Notes: generated by a model not told the origin, from the letters alone. 60,758 bases of DNA from Basidiobolus meristosporus CBS 931.73 (GCA_002104905.1 MCFE01000538.1:1-60758), one strand, 5' to 3'; shown: positions 42,647 through 55,432, numbered from the stretch's first letter. Numbers and translations: made by a program.

Positions 42647-44356
42647 AATCAGTATTGGTGCAATTCACGTAGTATAGAAGACAGAAATTGAAAAGGCTCA
42701 GAACAGGATTAACAACGGTATGGGGAAGATTAATTGGAATTTCGCCCAGGTGCATCAGGTAACTTATATCCAAGCTAACAGGATTTGAAACAATTTTTTT
42801 GCTACCCTTCGACAGCATTGGATTTTGCCTGGTTTCCGTCGAATGTCCAACATGGGTGGTCGAATCATCTTGCCTACAGGCCTAATGCTTAGTAGCTAAT
42901 GTGAGCCATCCCACTGTATCCCAGAAAATTTGCCAAATTTATTAGCCTAAATTCCCAGATCACCACGGATCCTGTCACCCAACCGAAACACATCGGCTCC
43001 AAGGGATGTGCGCACGTGATCCCGCGGGCCGTCCATATGAAACAAGGCAATCAGTAAAGTGTATTTGCAAGAGTGCATAACCGCTTCCAAGCCAGGAGAT
43101 GTATGGTTGCATAAGCAATGGTGAAACTAGATGTATTTATCAGAGTTGTGCATAAGCGGCAGCCCACCAATCACAGTATGTGTGGTAGGTGCATTCACCG
43201 AAGATCATGGATAAACTTGGCTTTAGGCATGAAGGTAAGCGGCCCCAGAAATTGCTGTGTCTCAACAGATCAAAACAATCGGCCTTATGAGAGGGCGAAA
43301 TGGTGACTAGAGGGTGATGATGCATAGGAATACGAGTGGTTACATGAACACATTCTTGGCTAAGATCTACAAACTAGCCATTGCCAAGGCAATCACGTCC
43401 ATCCAACGCCGCCCAGTTTGGAAATGGTACCTGTGTTCTTATCTCTGCCATTGAGATGGCGATTTTGTTCATTGGTTCATGGCGTACAGGCCAAGATAAG
43501 CAAGCGAAAGCGTCAGTGGAGCAAGAGTTTATCGTGGCGTTTGGGTTAGGTGAGGGGGGGATTTTCTGGGAAAGCGCCATGCCGAACAAGCAATCCCTTG
43601 GTATATCCTCGTTACAATGCACCCTCTGATCATTTACATTAGGGTTTGCTGAAATTAGGATCAAATCCTTCCTACGCCAGCCTTGGAATGAAGAAACATG
43701 AGCCATCCGTGGATTTTCCATGGGGTATTGTTTAGTTTTCGAAGCTTCACAGAGAAATCGAACCGCCACTACATTGCTTATATACAAGTCCCAGCTCTCC
43801 TCTATAGTTACGCCAGGAACGGCTATTCAATTGTGCTGAGAAGGCCCCGTTCGTTTGGGTTTCGGGTAAATTCGGGAGTATATATCTTAGCCCTACCCTT
43901 TTCGCACCAGCCTATACTAGTCTAGCCAAGCTCCTGCTCTACTGTACTTGCCAGAGTAGCCCGTTTTGCGTTGCGAAGAGATGGGTTGCAAGTTGAGAGG
44001 CGGGCATCCGTCAGGTGGTAAATACAGACAATGTTTATTCAACATAAGGTTGCTTATCGAATATACGTATATATAGGGCTGCGCAGAATAAAGAGGCCCG
44101 GGAAGAGTTTTTGGTTTGAAAGATATATACACTACTAAGAATCCCGAACTACATGACATTCAGGATATCTGCCCAAGGAACGATTGCATCCCTGAGGAAA
44201 ACAGTTGACTCTGCCCCAAGCAGAATCAATGTTGGAGCATTTGCACCATGCAAAATCCCTCGGAAATGAGTAGAAGGTCAGGGGTTGAGTAATCGTTGAC
44301 GGATTCAGAGGATGCTAACTACAATACGTAGTATCTTATCTTGGCTACTTCAATCC
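42647..44356. other. gene-free stretch of about 1.7 kb
   Basis: Nothing convincing is seen. Overlapping frames on both strands at 43374-43787 are long by chance in a stop-poor patch and show no motif. It includes promoters for FAD1 and the 3' end of the GATA gene. Confidence 0.5.
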
Positions 44357-46020
44357 TCAAGGCAGCTGGTTTTTAGGAAAAACGAACGTTCCTTGCGATG
44401 GTTGCTGCTTACTCGCAGGTTTTGCAGGCGGCTCCTCGTTCTGAGCGCCCTTTTTAGACGTGCGCTTTGAGCTTTGCCCTGTCTCATATCTTTGGCGCTT
44501 CTTTATCACATCCGTCTTCATGGAGAGTGGGCGCTTCTCATGATGCAACTTCAGGCTGGGGTATTGGTTAGTATCCATTGGATTAGGTCGCTGGGCGAGA
44601 AGGGATCAACTTACTATAAGCCACATGCATTGCATAATGTTGCCCCTTCTTCATCCCGTCTCCACAGCGGGGTAGTTGTGGTTAGACAATTGGTGCATAC
44701 CGGCTGAGACTGAGAATCATCGGTGCGAGAGTCCTTACGTACCACGTGTGGTTTCATAGTTTTGGGCCTAGCCATATTATGAAGCTTCAAACTTCGAAGA
44801 GGAAAAGATAGGTTAGCAATGAGCTCCAAGACTCATTCTCTAATACCCAACTCTACTAACTATAATCCACAGGCGTTACAAAGAAGCTCGTCGTTTGCCG
44901 AACGTCTCCACAAAGGGGTGGATGTTACCCCACAATTCTTGCAGCTCAACTTGCTGTCATTATTGATGGACGAGTTACCAGAACTTGCGCTCGAACTAGA
45001 AGAAAGGGGCGGGGTCTGAGAAAGTACCCCATCTTGAGATGGCATCTGCTGCACCTGAAACACCTGCTGGGAAACCACCTCTGATCCTGGCAAGGCATCC
45101 ATGGAGCCGTGAACGGATCGAGTAACTGTTGTGTTGAGATTGGTGCTCTGATTCATGGGACCAGGGTTGCCAACTGTGGAAACCATGGAAGATAAAGAAG
45201 AATGCTGAAGGTAGTGGCTGCCATTTGAGAAGGTGGATGATGGATTGAGGGGATATCCTGCTGCCCCGAGCTGCAAGCTAGATGATTGTTCATACCACTG
45301 ATTGTTGTATAAATGGCTTGACATCGGATCAATGACTGACTCCGGTTCAATAGAATTAGCGAGGGTGGCGGCATATGGCTCCCAGTTGCTAGGCCCAGCA
45401 ACGTCTTCAAACGGGATTTCAAGAGAGGGTGGTTCATCGAAAGCGCCTAGAAAAGCCGAGGCGGCATAGGTTCCAAAAATGTCCTCAAGTCCGATAATTT
45501 GTGGTGAGCTACGGGCAGTACCAGCACCAAAACCAGAACCAGCTGCAGTAACACCCGTATTTCCTTGCGCTTTACATGCAAGAGAGGGCTGGGCGGGGGG
45601 TTTCGGAGGGATGAACGATGGACTTGCCATCGTTTGTCGAGGTGGCTCTTGCATAGCGGGTGAGGGAGTGATATGTGGTTCAGGTATTTCTGGTAAGGGG
45701 GAGGTGATAGCCGTGGGTGGTTTATTCATGGAGCAGCTTGAGGATGAACTGGTGCTCAGAGCACCATCGTCGTCCAGTTTTTTGGTAGTTGCAGCGGTGA
45801 TTTTCTTGAACTGATTTTTGGATTTCTTTTGCTGGTCAATCATCATCTTGTGAAGATACCACAAACGCCAAGATAGGTTTTCAAGGCGGTTTCCATTTTC
45901 CAAGGAATCCTTGACCTTGGTGCAGACCCGCCAGGTTTTCTGGAGCTCTTCCTCTGTCGTAAGGTTGGAGAAAGAAGAAAAGGATTTATTCCCCTTTATC
46001 TTTAACACGATAGGTGCCAT
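44357..46020 (-). CDS. GATA transcription factor with AreA-type N-terminus and two zinc fingers
   Basis: Three exons: 44861-46020, 44615-44791 and 44357-44555 (511 aa). The N-ter contains the short domain that fungal nitrogen regulators share (DUF1752): [29 protein letters not shown] near 30-58. A long Ser/Pro-rich region follows. Finger 1 has Cys360, 363, 381 and 384 (CX2CX17CX2C), continuing [14 protein letters not shown]. Finger 2 has Cys419, 422, 440 and 443, continuing [23 protein letters not shown], the AreA/Nit2 form. Introns split each finger at the same GL|Y point. Nitrogen factors usually have one finger. Two-finger siderophore repressors (SreA/Fep1) carry a Cys-rich spacer, absent here. 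The role is therefore more likely nitrogen or carbon control than iron, an inference. Confidence 0.92.
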
Positions 46021-47027
46021 AGGTTGTTATGGGTGATTCAGTGGGTGATAGATGTGAAATGGGGGGGGATAGCTAGACCTTGGGAGCAAATAGAGATCTA
46101 AACATGCAAGTACTGTATTGTAGTAGAAGATTCCAGTGGTAGTGTACTCAGTAGTGTACTAGTCTCGTTTTCCAGTAAGAAGTATTAACAAACTAGAGTA
46201 TTAGCGATACTATTTAAACTGGCAGTCTCACGAGGTCATGGAATAGCATCTAAAAGGAGGCGGATGAGCGGAATAAGACCATTCAAAGAGGGGATGAGCA
46301 TCCTATTGGCGGATTCGGCCTGACTCGGGGTTAGAAAGTGTTGATTGAACCTGCTTAAATTGGGTGGCGATGATGGATTTCCTAATAGCCAAAGTACGAC
46401 TGTTTTGTTTGATATCCTTCAAGATCAAATCTAGCGCTCCCCTTATCTATATATGGAGATTATCCACTCTACGCCATGTTTTTGGGATCTGAATATGGTC
46501 TGCGAGTGTGAACGTGTGCACAGAATGCAGCTGGCTTCTCGTTTTAGCGATTGAGACTGGCGATTTTAGCCAAGGTTTTACTAATCGGCAAAAGATCCTC
46601 TGGAAGCATCCGTTGAGGCGGTCTCCTTTGAAAGCCTGCTAAATGCATGAGGATGGCGTTGTTGCCCGAGAAGTCCTTGCCTTGCGCGCCAGAGAAGGGA
46701 TTCTTGCCTTCGGGCACCATTGACATATGACGCACATCGTTGCCCAAATGTGTGCTTTGCTTATCTTGAGCGGGATATCACTGGCAGCCTGCTCAAGCTC
46801 TAGTTTCATTTTGGCCCACATATCAGGTTTATTATATTACAAGATCTCACACAAGGTATTCCAAAATATGGGGCCGATTGATTGGCTACTAAGGAATGCA
46901 TCATTGAAGATCACTGATCCTGTAAGCGCTACTTTGCAGAAAGTCAGAGGATGCGATCATACGGCATGTCGGGAAAAATACACAAGGTAGGCGTTGGGAA
47001 TTCCCCGCACTCTACGAAGATCGTGAG
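46021..47027. other. intergenic with a possible small reverse-strand gene
   Basis: The GATA gene promoter lies here; it contains TGATAG and AGATAA-type sites near 46,040 and 46,440, so autoregulation is possible. A reverse-strand segment ending at 46544 reads LGNDVRHMSMVPEGKNPFSG and ends LLPISKTLAKIASLNR. It looks coding, but I found no consistent 5' exon. Confidence 0.4.
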
Positions 47028-47765
47028 TCACTGTTTACTATCAGGAACAGCAGGAGGGCTATCTCCGGTCGCTCCGTACTTTTGACGTGTACGACGTGCT
47101 TTGTTGGCCTTCTTCTTCTGTATCTTCTTGATCTTCTGCGCGCTCTTGGACATATCTCCGTTGTGCATATCGTCCAATTTCCGTATCAGGAGTTTCCGTG
47201 CCTCTTTACGATTAAGACTTAGGGATCGGGTTTTCTGGCACTATTATAGAGTACGTGAGATGACAACTAAACGGGAGCCAGGGTAAAAGCGCCTTACCTG
47301 CACCCTAATTCCGGACGGAATATGCAATAGGTCCACGTTGCTATTTGTTTTGTTTATTTTTTGCCCTCCGTTTCCACTGCCCTTCACGAACTTTTCGACT
47401 AGATCCTCTTCGTTCAAAACAATTTTAATGGGTTTATGTTTAGGAAAGCTAGTAGGGGTCTCAATATCGGATTGCTCAAGAGCTTCATCTTCTGTAATGA
47501 CATCCACCTGGTCTTCATCGATGTCCGCCTGAGTGTGGGTGCTATCTAACCATTCAGCTTCCAGCAAATTAAGTTGAGCTTGCAGATCCGCTTTGTTGGC
47601 TCTGCTGCTAAACAAACGGAGGGAGGTGGTGCCTCGAAAAGTGCACAACAAGGGAAAGCATTGGGTAAAGGCCTTTGTACGAAGGAGAAGTGGCTGTGGG
47701 GAGACCTTGGTAATAAGTGCAAGTGGGTTGAGCACCACCCTCAACGGCCGGAAGGTATAGTGCAT
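47028..47765 (-). CDS. mitochondrial GGQ ribosome-rescue factor (mtRF-R/Rso55-like)
   Basis: Two exons, 47298-47765 and 47028-47234 (224 aa), starting MHYTFRPLRVVLNPL, a likely import signal. The frame opens further upstream to 47876, but the presequence fits the inner ATG. The core is EEDLVEKFVKGSGNGGQKINKT, with the GGQ at about 133-135 that enters the ribosomal peptidyl-transferase centre to release stalled chains. It continues DLLHIPSGIRVQ and KTRSLSLNRKEARKLL, then a basic tail (KIQKKKANKARRTRQKYG). It lacks the codon-reading domain of RF1 and so acts without a stop codon. Length and tail fit mtRF-R (C12orf65) and yeast Rso55 better than ICT1. Confidence 0.9.
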
Positions 47766-49930
47766 GGTGACAGAAGAATCGCCAGAGCAGTAATTTGAAT
47801 GGTAAAAATTTTCCAGCAACTTCTGATCCTGGATCCAGTCACGCAAATGCACCTCTACACCCAATATGATCCCCATGTGGTTATGTCACCGGTTTGCCCG
47901 CCAGAAACTAGGGAAGAAATGAATATAGCTGCGGACCTAGAACCTAGCATTCATACTTGCCTCTAGCCCCCGTCTAGGTGTAGACTCATTTGGCTAACAA
48001 TGGACCCGCTCTGTGAATGCTGACTGCCCCTGATCATTCATCAAACAAGCGGTTTGTGGTTTCCTGCAGCCAGCTCCGATTCCGATCATCATCACCCTAT
48101 TGGCCGCTTGATACATTCGACCGTCACAGGATCTGGGGAGATTGACACTGCTGAGCAAGATGGATTCCTCCAGACGGGTTTCACCTCGGGCAACACCAGG
48201 TTGTCTTGGATCACGCCAGCGCTTCGGGCTAGTAATTAGCTTGGCCTTGCTACCACTAGGGTACGTTAAATATCAGCACACTGAAACTGCAGACCACCTG
48301 TTTGCTCCAGTTGGACTGCCAACTTGAGGCCTATCTTATCGGGCCACAGGCAAACAAGATGCACCCAGAATAGATTCCCAAATCTAGTCAATAGATCTCT
48401 GCTACACCATGTGGTCATCGGTTGTACTGGTGACATATCACTATTCTTGAGGTGCATATTTCCACTCCTAGCCACTAAAGTTGGCAGGGTTGTGAGCGAG
48501 ATTGGTTGCTATTAATACCGCCCACCCTTGATATGATAGGAATGAGCCTGGACGCCAACTAATTTCATTCGCAAAATACTGAATTTCTGGCCGCCGTTTT
48601 GTGTAAACTATGATCAGACCTCGGGATTCTTTAGGGAATTCCTCCGCATCCACTGAAGTGCAAGTCCGATGTGAATGTGTTACCTCAAACAGTGCCAAGG
48701 CACTGTCGTCTTACATGGTTTTGGGGCGGTGGTTGGAGGTATTTAAGAGATTCAGTGCTCCCATTTGGCAAAATTATCAAGACTCACTGCCCTTATGTGT
48801 TAATTGATAGTCATTGATTGCTATTCCAATGTTTAGCTGTATGTATAGTACTTGGAAAATATTCATTCAAGTCCAGCTTCTAATGTGCGTGCTTATGTCG
48901 CAGCTGTTTGGTTGTAAATTGATGGAAAAATGGAGATGTCAGTGATCTAATACCTCCCCAAGTTTCTCACAAACTTCATTCATCACATTGATTTGGAATT
49001 GGCAGAACTGTCAAACATTGCATTATTTGGTGGAATATGCACATATGGCCTCTTAACTCACATCCACTTAGTTGGATGTTGGGAAATACTACAATATTTT
49101 TGCATGGCATTCAATTTGTCTCAATATGGTCTACATATATATAAGTGAACCAAACCAGCCAATAGATGCAGTTGCCTTATATGGCAGAAGCATGACAGTG
49201 TTGCAACTGCCTCTAAGTGGACCACTGTTGGTAGCATTGGGTTACATGGTGGCCTATAGCTAGTCATGTATACTGCTATTATACCAATTTACCAAATGGT
49301 ATATCATTTTTCTATCTCCCCTTGTGTCATTCATATATTCTACTGTAGACTCATGACTCTTTAGTTGCTTACCTACTACTACCATGGGTATTCCACCTAT
49401 AGCTGGAATCAAAAAAAACTATGGCCTCCTGCTTACTAAGCCCTACATTTGCACATACCTGCTGCAATTGACACACTTCTATCACCACAACTTCACAGCT
49501 TTTCAGTGTGATACTAGCAAAGTTGTCATATACCTGTATTACCAGTAGAATATGCATCTTGCATACATATGCTGGGTTACCACCATGTTTGTCATGTATA
49601 CCTCCTGAATATGTGCAAAATACTTTTGGTACTTGACTATTATATTATTTCCCCTGGTTGGATTCCAGTCCGCTACAAAAAAAAAATGATCCCATCAATA
49701 GGCTGTCCCAAAATTTAAATCCTGTGGCTAAGGGGTATTAAGACTGTTAGGACACCATGCAAAAACTGTTAAGAACAAACTGCACCTTTGATTTCACAAA
49801 AACTTAGTTAAAATTTTTCATCAACAATACATGAGTGGCTTCTGATTGGCTCTACCATTTTTGTCACTTTCTAATCCCAGACACTCAATCAACTCCTTAA
49901 CTTGTGTACATTGATTGGCTCTTGCCTCTT
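47766..49930. other. transition into AT-rich, gene-poor DNA
   Basis: A 55-codon forward frame from 48160 (MDSSRRVSPRATPG, then FGLVISLALLPLGYVKY) could be a tiny single-pass protein, but there is no family match. Beyond about 48.5 kb the sequence is AT-rich, full of short stops, with no recognisable gene. Confidence 0.45.
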
Positions 49931-52900
49931 TCTTACATCCCTTACTTCCTAACTCAACCAATGCTCTTACTTTTGATGTATACAAATTGGTTTATTTCCT
50001 TTGAATCTTTAATGCAACTCAATTGCCAATTGTTCTGACCTATACAAGACCTATACCTAACACCAACATTAAACCCAATCACACACTTTACAAGTAACTC
50101 CATTGAAATTCACCATTCCATTAGTATTTCTGCTGTTATGGCCTTTTTCTATAAGTATTTCTGCTGTAATGCTTTGGTTCCATAACTTTGGTAGGAACCC
50201 AATAGCTTTATGCCACTGTTCATTCACTGGTTTGCATATGTCCTGGTCTTCAGCCAGCACTGCAAGGTCTAGCACCTCATCTGCCAGTCTTTGCAATAAA
50301 TTCTTGCAATATTCAAGTGCATGTTCTTGATCACTGCTATTGAAGAAGTGCTGCAACCTCTTGGTGTGCCTATTAATGTTCCAAAATTCCACTGAAGGCA
50401 TTGTTATAGTCTTTTGAGTTCTTGACATTGTAGCCTTGTCTGTCAGTGGGATCTCCACTTTGTCAACAATGGAGGACATGGAGGCTGTGGTAAACAAATT
50501 ACCTTTCTCTGAAAACTTATCTACTTTGCTGGAGTGTAGCTCAACTGCCAGCACTTCCAGCTCTTGTGAATACAGCTGTTTTCTAGTTGGTAATTCTTCT
50601 TGGCTATGATAGGATTCAGACTGTTTTGGGCATGCAGTGTAGACATTTTTCCCTTTACCTTTATCTATGCCAAGTCTTTTACTGTCACTCTGACTGAGTG
50701 CTTCTTGTATTTTACTATATTTTCTCCTTGATAAATGGTGCATTGATGCATCTATTTTGCCTGCTTGTCACTTGATGGCACTCTCCTGGGAACATTATGA
50801 TTCTTTGCCACTTGTTTAGAACTTTCAGCCCTGATTGTGGCAGGCTCCTAAGAAAGCTGCAGGCTTTTAACACTATCAGGTCCTTCACTGCAACTGCAAC
50901 TGGGTGTGTTTGTATTGAATTACATTTTCTCCTTGATGAATGCTGCAATGATGCATCAGTTTCTACCTGTTTGTCCCTTACCAGCACTCTCCAGGCAACC
51001 TGATGTCTATTTGCCACTTGCTTTGAGCTTTTAGCCCTGCTTGTGACAGGCTCCTGAAAAAGCTGCAAGCTGTTATCACTGCCATGTCCTTTACTACTAC
51101 TTTGATTGAGTCCTTCTTGTATTGAACTACATTTTTTCCTTGATGAAAGCTGCACTGATGTGTATGTTTCTGCTTGCTTGTCCATAACTGGCACTCTTCA
51201 GCTTACCTGCTGCTTCTTAGCCACTAGTTTGGAGCTTTCAGCTCTGCTGGTGACAAGCCCTTGAGGAAGCCACTGGTTTTTAGCCATTGCACCCTTGTTT
51301 TTTGCCTACAATAGTTTCTGCTATTCTTAAGATACTTTCTTAGTGTACCAATGCTGGACCAAAATCTACTTGCTTGCTTGAATCCAGGATAATGCTCATG
51401 AGACAGATCAAGCACATTCTGCATGGCCTTGAGTCCTGGATAGTCCAATGGTATTCTGGCATTGAGGTGATGCCATGCTAGACTTCTAGCAGACTCTTTA
51501 TTATTAGCCCACTCTTCATCATTGAACTCAATGGCTTCATAGATCTTCAATATCTTTGGATTTTTTGGCTTAGGATTAGCACCATAGTCACTCCCTCCTG
51601 TGCTGTAATAGGCTCTTCTGAGGGCTTTATCTTTAGGTACTGTTGTTGTGCTTCACAGACTGTACTGTGCTCCTCTGCTGTAACATTAAGAAATGCCTCA
51701 ATTCTTGGCTGTGACATTGAGACACTGGAGTTCCTTCTTTGCAACCTAGATACTGTTGTAAGAGTCTTGGAGATATTGGAAGTGATTTGGAGAACAAGTA
51801 GATTATGTGGTTTTCACTTAATGATTTGTTGAATGTAAAAGTAGTATTTATACTTTTACCTGGTCTTGGCATTACAAACACGTAGAATAGGTTAAGGAAG
51901 GTCCCAAGAACATGTGTGCAAAGTTTGGGGCTGTTTGGACAACTTAGAGAATTTTCATGTTCTGGGTACCTGGTATTTTGGTGAAAATATTCTAAGTAAA
52001 TCCCGACAAGGAATTTGGTCAGTATTCTCTAGGATTTGAAGGTGATGATCTAAGTGACTAAGTTAGGTGAATATTTAGGTGGAAATACAAATTTTTACAA
52101 CAGATACTGCATTCTCTACCTGGGATACTTATGGAGCTGGATATATCATCTGCTTATCCTGTGTCAAACTATTCCCTAATTTCTCTGTGCCATCATATCT
52201 GTTGTATCAGCCACTGCACCTAATTGCCTCAATGATGCTTTGGTATAGGCTGATAAAATACCTGCTGATACTGGCAGTGGTGATATTACAACAGCCATTT
52301 GCCGGTCTTCACCCAAAGATACTGCTGTTGCTATATTCACATCTGCCTGAGTAATATGATCAGCATGAAGCTCAGCAGAGAATCATGATTGCTTACATGC
52401 CTGAGTTCCTAAGGAGTCTACATTATTACCCTCAGTGGGCATATTGCCAACATGACCTTTGTTGGATGTAGCCCTGCTTTTTGTACTGAACATCAGAGCA
52501 AGCTGTTGTTCAGCTGTATCTCTGCTATTGTTTGTGGTGGGATTTAGTTGGTAACCAGGCAACTTTGCTTTGTAGTTAGGTGGCATATATATGTAGTCAA
52601 GTCAAATATTTTTTGGTGGCATATTTATGGAAGTGAGTCAAACCAAAGGGGAAATAGTGTTATATATCCATGTGTATGTGGTGCCACAACTTTACTTGTA
52701 ATGCTTACTACAGTAGGTCATCCTTGAATCTTACATTCATGTAGGTTCAATGACTCAAATACAAGAATGTCTTAAAATCCCATGAGTCATGACAAAAAAG
52801 CAGTATAAAAGCAATACATTATTGAGTATCAAGCTGTTTGCCCCATAGACAAGACTTCTTTGATTCAACACTATGAGAGAAAGGAAAAATGACTATGTGA

Positions 52901-52940
52901 CTATTGTAGCAAGCCTCTCAGCCATGAAGCATGCAGATGG
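49931..52940 (-). repeat. degenerate repeat-family copy 1 (uncharacterised, coding on reverse strand)
   Basis: Reverse-strand pieces of one protein-coding unit are visible: MPPNYKAKLPGYQLNP at 52586, a piece reading SNKGHVGNMPTEGNNVDSL, a block at 51881-51224 (SLAWHHLNARIPLDYPGLKAMQ), and a C-ter block at 50743-50069 (LQRLADEVLDLAVLAEDQDI). Stops and frame changes separate them; some may be introns but at least two stops lie inside matched segments. A second copy lies at 53,380-55,400 in the same orientation, about nine bases in ten identical over the C-ter block by eye. I do not recognise the protein. It is probably a transposable element or multigene family typical of this genome. Confidence 0.7.
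50700..51300. repeat. three tandem units of about 205 bases
   Basis: The segment beginning TGTATT..ACTA.ATTTTCTCCTTGATGAA recurs at 50706, 50911 and 51118 (periods 205 and 207). Each unit continues through a conserved GACAGGCTCCT..GAAAGCTGCA block. On the reverse strand the units encode repeated SSRKKCSSIQ and FQEPVTSRAKSSK motifs. One period is not a multiple of three, which agrees with the broken frame. Confidence 0.75.
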
Positions 52941-53379
52941 GGTAGTGGGTCACAGTGACCTACTGACAGATGTACCCATTCCCATTTTTTCTACTTCATC
53001 ATTTCTCTGCTACCCTTGTTTTAGTTTTGTCCCATTTGTATTATCTGATCAGCACTATCCCATAAGCTGGCTAACTATGATGCCTGCACATTTATTGCAT
53101 AATTTATCACTCACTTTATGTCAGATTACCAGATGTGAGTACGTCTATATTAGGCAAGTACTTGCACCAGGACCTGTTACACATGATCAAACTTTGTCAC
53201 CATCCCTACCACTTTTTATTCCATATACAGTATCCCTATGTCATACAGGTCTCAGAATACTGATCCCTGATTGGTTGGATGTGCTGTGCCTCTTCAAACC
53301 TTGCAGCATCTACCTAGAACATCTTAGCCCATTCTGATGTCAATACAATTTCTATTGATCTCTGGAACCTTCTGGAACA
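52941..53379 (+). mobile_element. truncated LTR fragment (same family as the LTR at 57081)
   Basis: It aligns by eye with 57080-57523 over its whole length, with shared blocks such as TATATTAGGCAAGTAC, GATTGGTTGGATGTGCTG and GGAACCTTCTGGAACA. The 3' half of the LTR is missing. It sits exactly between the two copies of the repeat family. The open frame across it (52873-53337) is therefore not a gene. Confidence 0.8.
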
Positions 53380-55400
53380 TATTGTCTCTTTTTCACACTC
53401 CTTACTTCCTGACTCAACCATTTCTCTTACTTTTCATGTGCACAAATTGATTTATTTCCATTGAAACTTTTGTTGTACCTCAATTGCCAATTGTATTGAC
53501 CTATACAGGTCCCTATCCCCAACACTAACATTAAGCCCAACCCCACACTTAACAGGTAATTCCATTAAAACCCACCACTTAATAAGTATTTCTGCTGTAA
53601 TGCTTTGGCTCCACAACTTTGGCAGGAACCCAATGGCTTTATGCCACTGTTTACTCACTAGTTTGCATATGTCCTGGTCTTCAGCCAGCACTGCAAGGTC
53701 TAGCACCTCATCTGCCAGTCTTTGCAATAAATCCTTGCAATATTCAAGTGTGTTTTCTTGAGCACTGCTCTTGAAGAAGTGCTGCAACCACTTGGTATAC
53801 CTATTAATGCTCCAAAATTCCACTGAAGGCGTTTTTATAGTCTTTTGAGCTCTTGACATTGAAGCCTTGTCTATCAGTGGGATCTCCACTCTGTCAACAA
53901 TGGAGGATGTGGAGGCTGTGGTGGACAAATTGCCTTTTTCTGCAAACTCATCTACCTTGCCTGAGTGTAGCTCAACTGGCTATGCTTTCAACTCTTGTGA
54001 AAACAGCTGTTTTACTGTTGGCAATTCTTCTGGGCTATGATGGGATTCAGTCTGTTTGAGGCTTGCGGTGTCAATTGGCAACAACTGCAGTTTTTTTGCA
54101 TGCCTCTCTGTCTCAGGCTTGGGTAGACATTTTTCCTGATTTTCCATGCATTATGATTAAATCTCCATCAATTGCCATGTATCCCATCATTATGTTGCAA
54201 AAATCATCCTCAAACAATAACTGGGTATTTTTATTGATGTTTTACTCACTAGTCTATAATGATATAGGAAATCTGCAATTGATGTGATCTGATCCATGTC
54301 AATGCAATCCCAGATGCATCATGCATCATATATGGAAGATTCAACAATCACATTAGTTTACATATATATTTCATATAAGACAAGGTTGATGCCAATACAC
54401 TATTGTATAAGTATCCAAATCCGTCACTATATATGCAATCATTTGTGCCAACCTCATCATGTCAGATTGTGCCATAGTGTGCAAGATTGTCCCACATGGT
54501 GCAAAATTGCTCAAGAGCAATCCTGCCTACTGGTAGCTACAATCTTGTGCCCAATTGTTCTTAAATACTGCAGATTGGGCCATGCACCCTGGCAAGGTAC
54601 AATGGAATAAGTCTATTGATTGCTCTACACATATTAGCTGCTCATCCTGTTTCTGGACGATTTCCTGATTTCTCTGGGCCATTGCATCTATCCTATAAGC
54701 CACTGCACCTTATTGCTTCATTAGTACTTTTGTATGAGCTGACAAAATACTTGCTAATATGGGTGGCGGTGATGTTACAATGGCTATTTGCTGATCTTCA
54801 ATCAAGGGTACTGTGTTTGTTACCTTCTCTTCTGCCAGAGCATAACAGTTAGCTTGTGGCACCACAGAGGCTCTCAATTGCCTACTTGACTGCAAGCCTA
54901 AGGAGTCTACATTATTACCTTCAGTGGGCACACTGTTAACATGGCCTTTGTTGGATGTAGCCCTGCTTGTTTCACTGAACGTCAAAACAAGCTGTTGTTC
55001 AGCCATTCTTCTGCTGCCATTAGCAGTAGGGTTTGGTTGGGAACAAGACAACTTTGTTTTATTTTTTGGTGGCATATATATGGAAGTGAGTCAAACCAAA
55101 GGGGAAATAGTATTACATATACTTGTATATGTGGTGCCACAACTTTATTTATAATGCTTACTGTGGTGGGTCATCATTGAATCTTACATTCATGTAGGTG
55201 CAATGTCTCAAATACTAGACAGTCTTAAATTCACATAAATATTGACCAAAAAGTGATAAAATAGAGTTATGTTGCTGAAGGTCATACTGTTTGCCCCATG
55301 GACAAGACTACTTGGACTCAATGCCGTAAGAGAAGAGAAAAAAGACCATGTGGCTATTAAAGCAAGCTGCTCAGCCATGAAGCATGCAGACAGAGTAGGA
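53380..55400 (-). repeat. degenerate repeat-family copy 2
   Basis: Same family and orientation as the copy at 49,931-52,940. It begins MPPKNKTKLSCSQPNP at 55075 and shares SNKGHV..VPTEGNNVDSLG, then IVTSPPPILASILSAHTK before a stop. The C-ter block at 53928-53452 matches (LQRLADEVLDLAVLAEDQDI). It is shorter: the middle block with SLAWHHLNARI and the tandem repeat are absent. The shared upstream flank includes GAAGTGAGTCAAACCAAAGG (52632 and 55083). Confidence 0.7.
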
Positions 55401-55432
55401 AGTATTACAAGGATTACAGCCAGTGTTTTGCC

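Noticed and set aside
43374-43787. 137-codon reverse frame overlapping an 82-codon forward frame
   Set aside because: Frames open on both strands point to a stop-poor patch; neither has a recognisable motif.
50700-51300. Spaced repeats resembling a CRISPR array
   Set aside because: Units are 205 bases and contiguous with diverged sequence; this is a eukaryotic tandem repeat, not short repeats with unique spacers.
52873-53337. 154-codon forward frame with hydrophobic stretches
   Set aside because: Most of it lies in the truncated LTR, whose homologue at 57 kb does not keep the frame open.
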